Below are positions 13,591-23,752 of a DNA stretch of 26,737 nt, one piece after another. Numbering within the stretch: position 1 is the first letter of the stretch; every line of letters begins with the position of its first letter. Source of the stretch: Rhodopseudomonas_A sp036404135 (GTDB lineage: Bacteria; Pseudomonadota; Alphaproteobacteria; Rhizobiales; Xanthobacteraceae); contig NZ_DASWPE010000121.1 in the NCBI RefSeq assembly GCF_036404135.1, forward strand, positions 1 through 26,737, read 5' to 3'. The translations under genes were made by a program, and so were the position numbers. The notes below the pieces were generated by a model, which was not told the DNA's origin, did not search any database, and saw only the letters and a program-made list of their open reading frames with translations.

Positions 13591-15240
13591 ATGTCAGCCA
13601 TAACGACTTCTTCCTTCGATGCGCCGCTGCGGCGCTCGGCGGAACGGACTTGCGACGACCTCGCCGTCGCGGTGTTAGCCGTGGTTAGCCTCATCGCGGG
13701 GCTGACATTCCGCGATTACGGCCTGGGCTGGGACGACTATACCCACGCCGAATACGCCGATCTATTGCTGCGGATGTACGGCTCCGGCTTCCGCGACACC
13801 GCCGCGCTGTCGTTCGCCAATCTCTACATGTATGGCGGCGGTTTTGATATCGCCGCGGCGCTGCTGCACAAGCTCATTCCGTTGGAATTGTTCGAAACCC
13901 GGCGGCTGCTCGGCGCCGTGGTCGGAGTCATCGGCCTTGCGGTGACCTGGCGGCTGGCGCGCCGCGTCGGCGGCCCGTTCGCCGGGCTTGCGGCGCTGCT
14001 GCTGCTGGCGTTGTGCCCGACCTTCTACGGCCACATGTTCATGAATCCGAAGGACGCGCCGTTCGCCGTGGCGATGGTGATCCTGATGCTGGGCCTGGTG
14101 CGGCTCGCCGAAGATTATCCCAAACCCTCGCCGCACACCGTGCTGATCGTCGGGCTCGGCGCCGGGCTGTCAATCGGCTCGCGGGTGCTCGGCGGGCTGG
14201 CGCTGGTCTACGCGCTGATCGGCTTCGTCCCGCTCCTGCTCGACGAAGTCCGCGGCAACGGCCTGCGCGAAGCCGCGCGCCGCTTCGCCCAGATGAGCTA
14301 TGCGCTGATCCCCGGCCTGATCTTCGGCTACCTGGTGATGGGGCTGATCTGGCCGTGGTCGATCATGGAGCCGGCCAATCCGCTGCGCGCCTTGACCTAC
14401 TTCTCGCATTTCTTCGAGAAGCCCTGGAAAGAGATGTTCGACGGCGCGCTGGTTTCGGTGCCCGACATGCCTTGGTCGTATCTGCCGACGCTGTTCGCGC
14501 TGCAATTGCCGGAGGTGCTGCTGGGGCTTGCCGCCGGCGGCGTGGTGATGAGCGTCCTGGCGCTGTCGCGCGACAGCGTGACGCCGCGGCGCAAGACCAT
14601 CCTGTTGATGCTGACGGTGGCGGCGACGCTGCCCTTGATCATTGCCATGGTGAAACGCCCGGCGCTGTATAACGGCATCCGGCATTTCATCTTCGTGATC
14701 CCGCCGATGACGGTGCTGGCCGGCGTCGCGCTGGCGCGGCTGATGGACTGGATCGGCGCCCGCCACCTCGGCTCGCAGGCCGCGGCGGTGGCGATCTTCG
14801 CCTTCGGGCTGATGCTGCCGCTGGCCGAAATGATCCGGCTGCATCCCTATCAATACACCCACTTCAACCACGTCGCCGGCACCGTGCGCAGCGCCGAATC
14901 GCTGTTCATGCTGGACTATTGGGGACTGGCGCTGAAGCAGGCCTCCGACGCCTTGCGCGACGAGATCGCCGAGCGCGAGGAAGTGCCGCCGCGCGGCCGC
15001 AAATGGAAGGTCGCGGTGTGCGGCCCGCAACGCCCGGCGCAGGTGGCGCTCGGTCCGGACTTCACCATCGGCTGGGACAGCAACGCCGCGGATTTCGCCA
15101 TGACGCTCGGCGAGTTCTATTGCAAGGGCCTGACCGCGCCGATCATCGCCGAAATCAAGCGCGACGACGTGGTGTTCGCCAGGGTCTACGACATCCGCAA
15201 CAAGAGCATCTCCAGCCTGCTGTCGATCCCGGCGCCGTAG
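13591..15240 (+). CDS. GT39/ArnT-like polytopic membrane glycosyltransferase
   Basis: A 549-aa integral membrane protein of the GT-C type, which transfers sugars from polyprenyl-phosphate donors on the periplasmic face. The first loop after TM1 (about residues 25-40) contains GLGWDDY with the acidic pair D48-D49, the expected catalytic position in this superfamily. The motif HMFMNPKDAPFA is typical of one branch of these enzymes. At least eight further hydrophobic segments follow, then a soluble C-terminal domain of about 120 residues. The acceptor is not identifiable; lipid A, cell-surface glycan or a hopanoid are possibilities. The ATG at 13591 was chosen; an in-frame ATG at 13537 would add 18 residues and neither has a strong Shine-Dalgarno sequence. 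An intrinsic terminator lies about 115 bp downstream. Confidence 0.88.
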   Translation: MSAITTSSFDAPLRRSAERTCDDLAVAVLAVVSLIAGLTFRDYGLGWDDYTHAEYADLLLRMYGSGFRDTAALSFANLYMYGGGFDIAAALLHKLIPLELFETRRLLGAVVGVIGLAVTWRLARRVGGPFAGLAALLLLALCPTFYGHMFMNPKDAPFAVAMVILMLGLVRLAEDYPKPSPHTVLIVGLGAGLSIGSRVLGGLALVYALIGFVPLLLDEVRGNGLREAARRFAQMSYALIPGLIFGYLVMGLIWPWSIMEPANPLRALTYFSHFFEKPWKEMFDGALVSVPDMPWSYLPTLFALQLPEVLLGLAAGGVVMSVLALSRDSVTPRRKTILLMLTVAATLPLIIAMVKRPALYNGIRHFIFVIPPMTVLAGVALARLMDWIGARHLGSQAAAVAIFAFGLMLPLAEMIRLHPYQYTHFNHVAGTVRSAESLFMLDYWGLALKQASDALRDEIAEREEVPPRGRKWKVAVCGPQRPAQVALGPDFTIGWDSNAADFAMTLGEFYCKGLTAPIIAEIKRDDVVFARVYDIRNKSISSLLSIPAP

Positions 15241-15298
15241 CGGAGGCTCGGCAACGAAAGGCAGCAACGCCGCGCAACCGGCACCGGCGCCGCAATTG

Positions 15299-15383
15299 AA
15301 ACGATCCAGGTTGTGGTGTAGCTTGGCGCCACAAACCTCTGCACGTTCTATCCAAACGCCGCCCAATCCCGGGCGGCGTTTTT
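15299..15383 (+). ncRNA. Possible small structured RNA or structured 3' UTR ending at an intrinsic terminator
   Basis: After the glycosyltransferase stop a first hairpin (15307-15317 with 15327-15338; AGGTTGTGGTG against CGCCACAAACCT, one bulge) is followed by a single-stranded stretch and then the strong terminator at 15354-15383. Two hairpins in 80 nt ending in a T tract are typical of bacterial small RNAs or of 3'-UTR-derived RNAs. I cannot see a clear promoter and do not match it to a known family. Confidence 0.3.
15354..15383 (+). terminator. Rho-independent terminator
   Basis: An 11-bp perfect stem (AAACGCCGCCC at 15354-15364 with GGGCGGCGTTT at 15371-15381), a 6-nt loop and a run of five T on the plus strand. 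It terminates the glycosyltransferase transcript or a small RNA upstream of it. Confidence 0.85.
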
Positions 15384-15438
15384 GCTGGTCTCAACCTTCG
15401 TACGGTCTCCGGTTGCTGCACTTCACAAATACGAGGTG

Positions 15439-15558
15439 GTCATTCCGGGGCGCGAGCACTTGCGAGCGAACCCGGAATCTCGCTACTGAGACGACGCTGA
15501 AAACCTGTTGCAAGATTCCGGGTTCGCTCGAGCTGTCGCTCTCGCGCCCCGGAATGAC
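15439..15558. repeat. 120-bp nested palindrome built from CATTCCGGGG-type repeats
   Basis: Outer arms 15439-15456 and 15541-15558 pair perfectly over 18 bp, and inner arms 15463-15480 and 15513-15530 pair perfectly over another 18 bp. The unit carries the same gtcattccgggg and aacccggaat ends as the 5742-5797 element. It lies between convergent genes (glycosyltransferase and dipeptidase). The rest of the 15241-15595 gap holds the structured region and terminator listed separately. Confidence 0.85.
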
Positions 15559-15595
15559 TGGGGGGATGGCGCAACACCCTGCCCCAACGCCAGTG

Positions 15596-17002
15596 CTACT
15601 TCGGCGCCTGCGCCAACGCGTCCAGGATCCGCACCCAGGAGCGGATGCCCTTGTGGAAGCTCTTGACGTCGTACTTCTCGTTCGGCGAGTGGATGTTGTC
15701 GTCGTCGAGCCCGAAGCCGACCAACAGCGTATCGACGCCGAGGATGCGTTTGAAATCGGCGACGATCGGGATCGAGGCGCCGGAGCCGACCAATAGCGCC
15801 TCCTTGCCCCATTCGTCGGTGAGCGCGCGCTTCGCCGCGGCGAGCGGCTTCATGCCCCAGTCGAGCGCGATCGCCGGCGCGTTGGAGTGATCGAGAAACT
15901 CCACCTTGCAATCCTTCGGCAGCCGCGCGGTGACGTAGGCCCGGAAGGCGTCGCGGATCTTGTTCGGGTCCTGGCCGTCGACCAGCCGGAACGACACCTT
16001 GGCGGAGGCCTGCGCCGGGATCACCGTCTTCGAGCCCTCGCCGGTGTAGCCGCCGACGATGCCGTTGATGTCGCAGGTCGGCCGCGACGAGATCTGCTCG
16101 ATCAACAGCCGATCGGTTTCGCCAGCCGGGATCGACAGTCCGATCGGCTTCAGGAACGACTCCGCGGTGAGGTTGAGCGCCTTCCATTGCTCCAGCACCT
16201 CCGGCGGCACTTCCTTCACGCCGTTATAGAAGCCCGGAATGGTGATGTGGCCGTTGTCGTCGTGCAGGCCGCCCAAGATCCGCGTCAGCACCCGGATCGG
16301 ATTCTGCGCGCCGCCGCCATAGATGCCGGAATGCAGGTCGCGATCCGCCGCCTTGATGATCACCTCTTCATAGACCAGGCCGCGCAGCGAAGTGGTGATC
16401 GCCGGCGTGTTGGAATCCCACATCCCGGTGTCGCAGACCAGGGCGTAGTCCGCGGCGAGGTCCTGCTTGTGCTGTTCGAGGAACGGCACGAAATTCTTCG
16501 AGCCGACCTCCTCCTCGCCCTCGATGACGATGGTGAGATCGATCGGCAGCGACCCGGCGACCGACTTCCACGCCCGGCAGGCCTCGATGAAGGTCGAGAG
16601 CTGGCCCTTGTCGTCCTGCGCGCCGCGCGCCACGATGATCTTGCGGCCGTCGGCGTGGTCGGCGATCACCGGCTCGAACGGCGGCCGATGCCACAGGTTG
16701 AGCGGATCGACCGGCTGCACGTCGTAATGGCCGTAGAACAGCGCGTGCGGGCGCGCGCCGGTGTTGCCGTTGCCGCGCGCCACCACCGCCGGATGTCCGG
16801 CGGTCGGCCGCACCTCGGTGGTGAAGCCCAGCGTCACGATGTCGGCGGCCAGATGCGCCGCCGCCGCCTTGCAATCGTCGGTGAACGCGGCGTCGGCCGA
16901 GATCGATTTGATCCGCAGCAGCGCGAACAATCGTTCGAGGCTGGCGTCGAAATCGGCGTCGACACGGTCGAGCACGGACTGCAGTTGCGACGTTTCGGTC
17001 AT
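15596..17002 (-). CDS. M20 family metallo-dipeptidase
   Basis: A 468-aa cytoplasmic zinc peptidase of the M20 family, dipeptidase (CNDP/DapE-like) branch. Counting from the GTG one codon upstream of the chosen ATG, the metal-binding motif GHYDVQP gives H93 and D95, GAQDDKGQ gives the bridging Asp, and EGEEEVGS holds the catalytic Glu pair. The dimerisation (lid) domain is seen at ADRDLHSGIYGGGAQNP, and the final metal ligand His is in DDDNIHSPNEKYDV. No signal peptide is present. The ATG at 17002 is preceded by GGAAG at 7 nt spacing. It follows the HerA-like ATPase gene by 29 bp on the same strand and is probably cotranscribed, although no functional link is obvious. Substrate not predictable. 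Confidence 0.95.
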   Translation of the reverse strand: MTETSQLQSVLDRVDADFDASLERLFALLRIKSISADAAFTDDCKAAAAHLAADIVTLGFTTEVRPTAGHPAVVARGNGNTGARPHALFYGHYDVQPVDPLNLWHRPPFEPVIADHADGRKIIVARGAQDDKGQLSTFIEACRAWKSVAGSLPIDLTIVIEGEEEVGSKNFVPFLEQHKQDLAADYALVCDTGMWDSNTPAITTSLRGLVYEEVIIKAADRDLHSGIYGGGAQNPIRVLTRILGGLHDDNGHITIPGFYNGVKEVPPEVLEQWKALNLTAESFLKPIGLSIPAGETDRLLIEQISSRPTCDINGIVGGYTGEGSKTVIPAQASAKVSFRLVDGQDPNKIRDAFRAYVTARLPKDCKVEFLDHSNAPAIALDWGMKPLAAAKRALTDEWGKEALLVGSGASIPIVADFKRILGVDTLLVGFGLDDDNIHSPNEKYDVKSFHKGIRSWVRILDALAQAPK

Positions 17003-17031
17003 CACGAGTCTTCCTTCTTTAGAATATACAA

Positions 17032-18597
17032 TTAGCGCCGCAGCAGGCCGCCGAGCGCCCCGCGGACGATGGCGCGGCCGACCGAGCCGCCGAGCGAACC
17101 ACCGAGCGATTTGCCGAGATCGGCCACCACGCCGCCGACCACCTTGTTGGTGACGGTGCGGGTGACGTCGCGCGCGATCACCTGGCCGGTGGAGAGTTTG
17201 CCGCGCGGCACGTTGCTGCCGAAGATGCTGCCGACGATGGCGCCGATCTGGCCGAGCACGCTACCGTCGCCGCCGGGCGCCGGCGCAGCGCTGCCGGCGA
17301 CGCGCTTCTGCAATATTTCATAAGCGGATTCGGAATCCACCGCGGTGTCGTATTTGCCCTTCACCGGGCTCGCATCCATGATCGCCTTGCGTTCCTGCGG
17401 CGTGATCGATCCGATCCGCGCCGAGGGCGGCCGCACCATGATGCGTTCCACCATCGCCGGCGTGCCGTTGCCTTCGAGGAACGACACCAGCGCCTCGCCC
17501 TTGCCGAGCTCGGTGATCACCTGGGCGGTGTCCAATTTCGGATTGGGCCGGAAGGTCTGCGCCGCAGCGGCGACCGCCTTCTGATCGCGCGGCGTGAAGG
17601 CCCGCAGCGCGTGCTGCACGCGGTTGCCGAGCTGCGCCAGCACCTTGTCCGGCACGTCGATCGGATTTTGCGTCACGAAATAGACCCCGACGCCCTTGGA
17701 GCGGATCAGCCGCACCACCTGCTCGATCTTGTCCATCAATCCCTTCGGCGCGTCGTTGAACAACAGATGCGCCTCGTCGAAAAAGAACACCAGTTTCGGC
17801 TTCGGCAGATCGCCGACCTCGGGCAATTGCTCGAACAATTCCGACAGCATCCACAACAGGAACGTCGCATAGAGCTGCGGCGACTGCATCAATCGGTCGG
17901 CGACCAGGATGTTGATGTTGCCGCGACCGTCGCGGTCGCTGCGCATGAAATCGGTTAGCGCCAGCGCCGGCTCGCCGAAGAATTGCGAAGCGCCCTGATT
18001 TTCCAGCACCAGCAATTGCCGCTGAATGGTGCCGACGCTCTGCTTGGAGACGTTGCCGTATTGCGTGGTCAGTTCGCCGGCGTGCTCGGCGATGAACGAC
18101 AGGATGGCGCGCAAGTCCTTCATGTCGAGCAGCAGCAGCCCCTGCTCGTCGGCGACCCGGAACGCGATGTTGAGCACGCCCTCCTGCACGTCGTTGAGAT
18201 CCATCATCCGCGACAGCAACAGCGGCCCCATCTCCGAAACCGTAGCGCGCACCGGATGGCCCTGCTCGCCGAACACATCCCAGAACACGGTGCTGAACTG
18301 ATCCGGCTGAAACGACAGCCCCATCTGTTTTGCGCGCTGCAAAATGAAGTCCTTGGCCTCGCCGACCTCGCAGATTCCCGAGAGGTCGCCCTTGATGTCG
18401 GCGGCGAACACCGGAACCCCGGCGCGGGCAAAGCCTTCGGCCATCACCTGCAACGACACCGTCTTGCCGGTTCCGGTGGCGCCGGTGACAAGGCCGTGGC
18501 GATTGGCGAAGGCCAAAGTGAGCCACGCCGTTTCGGTTTCCTTGCCGATGAAAATCTTTTCGTCGGTATCGCCGATACCACTCCCGGTCGTCGCCAT
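17032..18597 (-). CDS. HerA-like helicase/ATPase of the DUF853 family
   Basis: A 521-aa P-loop ATPase. The N-terminus (MATTGSGIGDTDEKIFIGKE) leads to Walker A GATGTGKTVSL and the family segment FAADIKGDLSGICEVG. Walker B is LVFFFDEAHLLF, followed by a sensor-like VYFVTQNPIDVPDKVLAQLG. The C-terminal part is Gly- and Ala-rich and may be amphipathic (GKSLGGSLGGSVGRAI). DUF853 proteins are related to HerA/FtsK-type translocases; their role in bacteria is not settled. The ATG at 18597 has GGAG 11 nt upstream; the frame is open for 75 more codons upstream, but that part does not look like the family. First gene of a probable two-gene unit with the dipeptidase. Confidence 0.92.
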   Translation of the reverse strand: MATTGSGIGDTDEKIFIGKETETAWLTLAFANRHGLVTGATGTGKTVSLQVMAEGFARAGVPVFAADIKGDLSGICEVGEAKDFILQRAKQMGLSFQPDQFSTVFWDVFGEQGHPVRATVSEMGPLLLSRMMDLNDVQEGVLNIAFRVADEQGLLLLDMKDLRAILSFIAEHAGELTTQYGNVSKQSVGTIQRQLLVLENQGASQFFGEPALALTDFMRSDRDGRGNINILVADRLMQSPQLYATFLLWMLSELFEQLPEVGDLPKPKLVFFFDEAHLLFNDAPKGLMDKIEQVVRLIRSKGVGVYFVTQNPIDVPDKVLAQLGNRVQHALRAFTPRDQKAVAAAAQTFRPNPKLDTAQVITELGKGEALVSFLEGNGTPAMVERIMVRPPSARIGSITPQERKAIMDASPVKGKYDTAVDSESAYEILQKRVAGSAAPAPGGDGSVLGQIGAIVGSIFGSNVPRGKLSTGQVIARDVTRTVTNKVVGGVVADLGKSLGGSLGGSVGRAIVRGALGGLLRR

Positions 18598-18940
18598 GGT
18601 CTCGCATCTCCGCGCGTCTGCAGCAGGTCGCCGAACAGCCGCACTGTAACGTGGGATGCGTCGGCTGTGAAACCGTTCTGACCGTCGCGGCTTATCGATC
18701 GACACGTCTTCGCGATGCACCGCAATCGGTTTCTCTCTTTTGCATATGTATGGAGTCGGGCGGAAAGCTGAGAACAATTTGAATGAATCAGGCTTTCGCT
18801 CTTGCAATGTTGCAACACTCACCGCGCGATGCAGTGAGAATCACATGGCGCCGTCGCGGATCGCTTGTATTTCACGGCACGCCGGACCAAGATCATTTCA
18901 ACACAAGGATCCGGCAAACAACCGGGTGAGGCGGGGCGCG
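18598..18940. other. Divergent intergenic region between DUF853 and DUF2267 genes
   Basis: A 343-bp gap without a convincing gene. It should carry both promoters. A pair of TTGCAA palindromes two bases apart lies at 18802-18815, and an AT-richer stretch covers about 18725-18790. No CtrA-type box or general-stress (GGAAC-N16-CGTT) promoter was found in it. Confidence 0.45.
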
Positions 18941-19306
18941 ATGGACGAACTGATTGAAAGGCTGACCTCGAAGGTCGGCCTGGAACGCGATGTGGCTGGC
19001 AGAACCGTCGGCATCATCCTCGGATTCCTGCGTAGCGAAGGCCCTCCCGATAAAGTCCAAGCCCTGATCGACACCATTCCCGGCGCCGAAGCCGTGATCG
19101 AGCCGATGGGATCGAGCAAAGGCTTCGGCAAATTGCTCGGCGGCGGCGTGATGGCGCTCGGCGCCAAGCTGATGGGCCTCGGCCTCGGCGTCACCGAAAT
19201 TCAGAACGTCGCGCGTGAATTGTTTAGATTTGGCCGCGATAAGATCGGCGCCGACCAGATGGGCGAGATCATCGCATCGACACCCGGCCTCAATAAACTC
19301 TCTTGA
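18941..19306 (+). CDS. DUF2267 family protein
   Basis: A 121-aa protein. The N-terminal half has the DUF2267 pattern (MDELIERLTSKVGLERDVAG, then VGIILGFLRSEGPPDKVQAL). It is followed by a Gly-rich hydrophobic stretch (GKLLGGGVMALGAKLMGLGLG, in part) and a helical end with LFRFGRDKIGADQMGEII. There is no signal peptide. The ATG at 18941 follows a purine-rich leader (GAGGCGGGG). A DUF4332 gene lies 21 bp downstream, so the two probably form one operon. The function of the family is unknown. Confidence 0.85.
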   Translation: MDELIERLTSKVGLERDVAGRTVGIILGFLRSEGPPDKVQALIDTIPGAEAVIEPMGSSKGFGKLLGGGVMALGAKLMGLGLGVTEIQNVARELFRFGRDKIGADQMGEIIASTPGLNKLS

Positions 19307-19327
19307 ACCTTTGTAACTCCGAGTGTC

Positions 19328-19735
19328 ATGACATATTCGATCACCAAGATTGACGGTCTCACCGTCTACGCAGCCTCGAAACTGAAAGCGGTCGGGATTC
19401 GCACCACGGAAGCGCTGCTCGAAGCCGCGCACACCGTGAAAGGCCGCAAGGCGCTCGCCGCCAAGACCGGCATTGCCGAACAGCAATTGCTGGAATGGGC
19501 CAATATCGCCGACTGCATGCGGATTCCCGGCATGGGCAAGGCCAAGGCGCAACTGCTGCGCGCCTCCGGAGTCTCGACGCTGCGCGAATTCACCCTGCGC
19601 AACCCGTCGCGACTGGCGCAGAACATGAAAGAGGCCAACACCAAGCGGAAACTGGTGCGGGTGCTGCCGTCGGAAAAATCCGTCGGGCAGTTGATCGAAC
19701 AGGCCCGCAAGCTGCCGCTGAAGATCTCGTATTAG
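19328..19735 (+). CDS. DUF4332 domain protein (helix-hairpin-helix type)
   Basis: A 135-aa protein. DUF4332 domains are built of helix-hairpin-helix-like units. Two are visible: ITKIDGLTVYAASKLKAVGI at the start and CMRIPGMGKAKAQLLRASGV in the middle; the GMGKAKAQLL loop has the GxGxxxAxxL form of HhH motifs that contact DNA or act in protein interaction. The C-terminal third is basic and helical. It starts at the ATG 21 bp after the DUF2267 stop, probably in the same transcript. The DNA-binding role is inference from the HhH pattern. Confidence 0.85.
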   Translation: MTYSITKIDGLTVYAASKLKAVGIRTTEALLEAAHTVKGRKALAAKTGIAEQQLLEWANIADCMRIPGMGKAKAQLLRASGVSTLREFTLRNPSRLAQNMKEANTKRKLVRVLPSEKSVGQLIEQARKLPLKISY

Positions 19736-20036
19736 GGTCTGTTGCCATCGAGAGGCGCGAAGCCGGCGCCAGAGCAGCCGGCCTTTCAACGCGTCATCCC
19801 TGCGAACGCGGCGACCCATACGGCGCGGCGCTTATGTTGAGCAAAGCGGCAAAGGCGTTCGACCACCCGCGACGCCAGGGGTGATGGGTCCCTGCCTTCG
19901 CAGGGACGCCCCCGTGGCGAGGGCAATGCACTGCTGATGCGCCGGACGTCGTCGCGCCCTACGAAACCGCTGGCTGTCCAGCTTGCTTGTCACCCGATAG
20001 CTTGACTCCGTGAAGCGGACCGCGCAAAGCCTGCCC
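19736..20036. other. Intergenic region dominated by a palindromic repeat
   Basis: A 301-bp gap between the DUF4332 gene and folP. It contains the repeat listed at 19791-19910. The stretch 19911-20036 presumably holds the folP promoter; no recognised operator is visible. Confidence 0.4.
19791..19910. repeat. Palindromic intergenic repeat of the CGTCATCCCTGCGAACGC type
   Basis: The left arm (about 19791-19819, ending GACCCAT) and right arm (about 19883-19910, starting ATGGGTCCCTG) are imperfect inverted copies. The right arm also contains a perfect local hairpin (19888-19895 with 19900-19907). I recognise the sequence type as a dispersed repeat of Bradyrhizobiaceae chromosomes. It may terminate the DUF2267-DUF4332 transcript. 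Confidence 0.7.
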
Positions 20037-20893
<857 letters not shown>

Positions 20894-20897
<4 letters not shown>

Positions 20898-21274
20898 CCG
20901 ACACGATCTTCATCAAGGGGCTGGTGATCCACGCCCGCCACGGCGTGATGGAGCACGAGACCGAGGTCGGGCAGCGCTTCGTGATCGACCTCGAGCTATG
21001 CGCCGATCTCGGCGAATCCTCGCGCACCGACCGCTTGGCCGACACCGTGTCCTATTCCAATGTGGTGGCGAGCGCGACCGCGGCGTTCAAGAACGCCAAC
21101 TACCGGCTGTTGGAGCGCGCCGCCGGCGCCGTCGCCGACGCCATCCTCGACGCCTTTCCGCGCATCACCGCGGTGAAGGTCACGGTGCACAAGCCGCACG
21201 CGCCGATCCCGGCGATCTTCGACGACGTCGGCGTAATCCTGACCCGCAGCCGACAGGCGAAGGCCGATGCCTGA
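20894..21274 (+). CDS. folB: Dihydroneopterin aldolase
   Basis: A 126-aa enzyme that cleaves 7,8-dihydroneopterin to 6-hydroxymethyl-7,8-dihydropterin and glycolaldehyde, the substrate-supplying step for FolK. Family markers are ARHGVMEHETEVGQRF near the N-terminus, with the substrate-binding Glu, the TVSYSNV segment, LLERAA, and VHKPHAPIP with the catalytic Lys. Length is normal for the family. It overlaps folP by 4 nt and folK by 8 nt, so the three genes are translated as a coupled set. Confidence 0.96.
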
Positions 21275-21755
21275 GGCGTTGATCGCGCTCGGCGGCAATG
21301 TCGGCGACGTCCGCGCCAGCTTTCGCCGCGCCATTCCGATGATCTGCGGCATGGCGCAGGGCGTGTTGCTGGCGCGCTCGGCGGACTACGCCACGCCGCC
21401 CTGGGGCGAGGAGCAGCAGGGCCGCTTCGTCAATGCCTGCATCGCGCTCGACACCAGCCTCGATCCGCACGCGCTGTTGTTCTGCCTGCACAAGATCGAG
21501 CAGCGGCTGGGCCGCGACCGCGCCAACGAGCGGCGCTGGGGGGCGCGCACGCTCGATCTCGACCTGCTGGCCTATGACGACGTCTCGATCGACCGCGGCC
21601 TGCGGCTGCCGCATCCACGGCTGTTCGAACGCGCCTTCGTGCTGGTGCCGCTGATGGACATCGCGCCGGACCGCCCGATCGGCGGCCGCACCGCGCGCCA
21701 GGCGCTGGCCTTGCTCTCCACCGCGGGCATCGAGCGGCTGCCGGACTTGCACTGA
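21267..21755 (+). CDS. folK: 2-amino-4-hydroxy-6-hydroxymethyldihydropteridine diphosphokinase (HPPK)
   Basis: A 162-aa enzyme that transfers pyrophosphate from ATP to 6-hydroxymethyl-7,8-dihydropterin, making the FolP substrate. Motifs: ALGGNVGDVRASF at the N-terminus, the acidic metal-binding RWGARTLDLDLLAYDD and HPRLFERAFVLVPLMDIAP. The start ATG at 21267 lies within the end of folB. Length and motif spacing are typical. The 132-bp gap after folK separates this operon from the mutase genes and shows no clear terminator. Confidence 0.96.
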   Translation: MPEALIALGGNVGDVRASFRRAIPMICGMAQGVLLARSADYATPPWGEEQQGRFVNACIALDTSLDPHALLFCLHKIEQRLGRDRANERRWGARTLDLDLLAYDDVSIDRGLRLPHPRLFERAFVLVPLMDIAPDRPIGGRTARQALALLSTAGIERLPDLH

Positions 21756-21887
21756 GACCAACGTGCCGGCACCGATCGCGCGCTGCCCTCCCTAGCCTTT
21801 TGGCCGAAAACAACCGTTTGGCTTGGCGCCTGCCACGTGGCATTTTCCGCCCGCAACAACCATGACGCGCCGGAGTTAGCTTTGACG

Positions 21888-23752
21888 ATGCCCACCACAC
21901 CTGACGACCTGCGGCTGGCCGCCGATTTCGCCCCGGCGACCTATGACGACTGGCGCAAGCTGGTCGACGGCGTGCTCAAGGGCGCGCCGTTCGAGAAGCT
22001 GGTCGGCAAGACCTATGACGGGCTGAAGATCGATCCGCTCTATCCGCGCGCCGCCAACGCAGCCCCGATCGCCGGCCGCGCCGCCGCGGCGCCGTGGCAG
22101 ATCATGCAGCGGATCGATCATCCGGACGCCGCCAAGGCCAACAAGCAGGCGCTCGACGATCTCGCCAACGGCGCCACCGGGCTGACGCTGATGTTCGAGG
22201 CCGCCAATGGCGCGCACGGCTTCGGCCTGCCGGCGACGCAAGAGACCATCGCCGCGCTGCTCAAGGACGTCTACCTCGACGCCGGCATCGCGCTGGAATT
22301 GCAGGTCGGTCCGCAGGCGCGGATGGCGGCGATCTATCTCGCCGAGCACATCAAGGCCGCCGGCATTGATCCGGCCAGATGCGAGATCCGCTTCGGGCTC
22401 GACCCGATCGGCGCCTGCGCGGTGTGGGGCAGTAGCGCCTACAACTGGTGGGAGATCGCCCCGGCTTTCACCGACGCCATCAAGAAGCTCACCGACGCCG
22501 GCTTCAAGGGACCGTTCGCAGTCGCCGACGGCCGGGTCATCCACGACGCCGGCGGCTCCGAAGTGCAGGAACTGGCCTATGTGCTGGCGGTCGCCGTCAG
22601 CTATCTGCGCGCAATGGAAGGCGCCAACGTGCCGCTCGACGCCGCGCGGTCGATGATTTACGCACGACTCAGTGCAGACGCCGACCAATTCCTGACGCTG
22701 GCCAAGTTCCGCGCGCTGCGGCTGTTGTGGGCGCGGATCGAGGAGAGCTGCGGCCTTGCGCCGAAGCCCTTGTTCATCGCCGGCGAAACCGCGTGGCGGA
22801 TGCTGACGCAGCGCGATCCTTACGTGAACATGCTGCGCAATACGGTGGCGACCTTCGCCGCGGGGCTCGGCGGCGCCAATTCAGTTGCCGTGCTGCCGCA
22901 CACCGCGGCGCTCGGATTGCCTGACGGCTTCGCGCGCCGTGCCGCGCGCAATACACAATTGGTGTTGCTGGAGGAATCCAACCTCGATAAGGTGTCGGAT
23001 CCGGCCGCGGGCTCAGGCGGCATTGAGGCGCTGACGCAGCAACTCTGCGACGCCGCCTGGACTCTCTTTCAGGAGATCGAGAAAGCTGGCGGCGCGTTCT
23101 TCGCGCTCGGCGAAAACCTGCTGCAGCCCAAGGTGGCGGCGACCCGCGCCGCGCGGCAGGCCGCTGTCGCCAAGCGCCGCGACGTACTCACCGGCGCCAG
23201 CGAATTCCCCAATCTGCATGAAGCCCGCGCCGCGGTGCTGAAGGTCAAGCCAGTCGAAGCCGCGCCCTACGGCAAGGCCAAGATCAAGTTCAACCCGCTC
23301 ACCCCGATCCGGCTGGCGATCCCCTTCGAGGCGTTGCGCGATCAGTCCGATCATCTGTTGGCCCGCAAGGGCGCGCGGCCGAAAATATTCCTCGCCAATC
23401 TCGGCACGGCCGCCAACTTCACCGCGCGTGCGGGCTTCGCCAAGAGCTTCTTCGAGACCGGCGGCATCGAGGCGATCGACAGTGACGGCTTCACCGATCC
23501 CACCGCGCTCGCCGGCGCCTACACCGCCTCGGGTGCCGCGCTGGTCTGCCTGTGTTCGTCCGACAAGGTCTATGCCACGGCGGCGATCGACGCCGCCAAG
23601 GCGCTCTCCGCCGCCGGCGCCAGGCATATCTATCTGGCCGGACGCCCCGGCGACCACGAGACCGCCTACCGCGAAGCCGGCGTGACCGATTTCATTTTCG
23701 CCGGCGCCGACGCGCTGGCGATGCTTCAAGCCGCTTATGCTAAGGTGACGTC

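Noticed and set aside
14170..15366. Minus-strand open frame opposite the glycosyltransferase gene
   Set aside because: Its composition (His, Arg, Gln) and its exact coincidence with the real gene mark it as a shadow.
21756..21887. Possible B12 riboswitch before mutA
   Set aside because: The gap is only 132 bp and no B12-box-like sequence is visible; these genes use B12 rather than make or import it.
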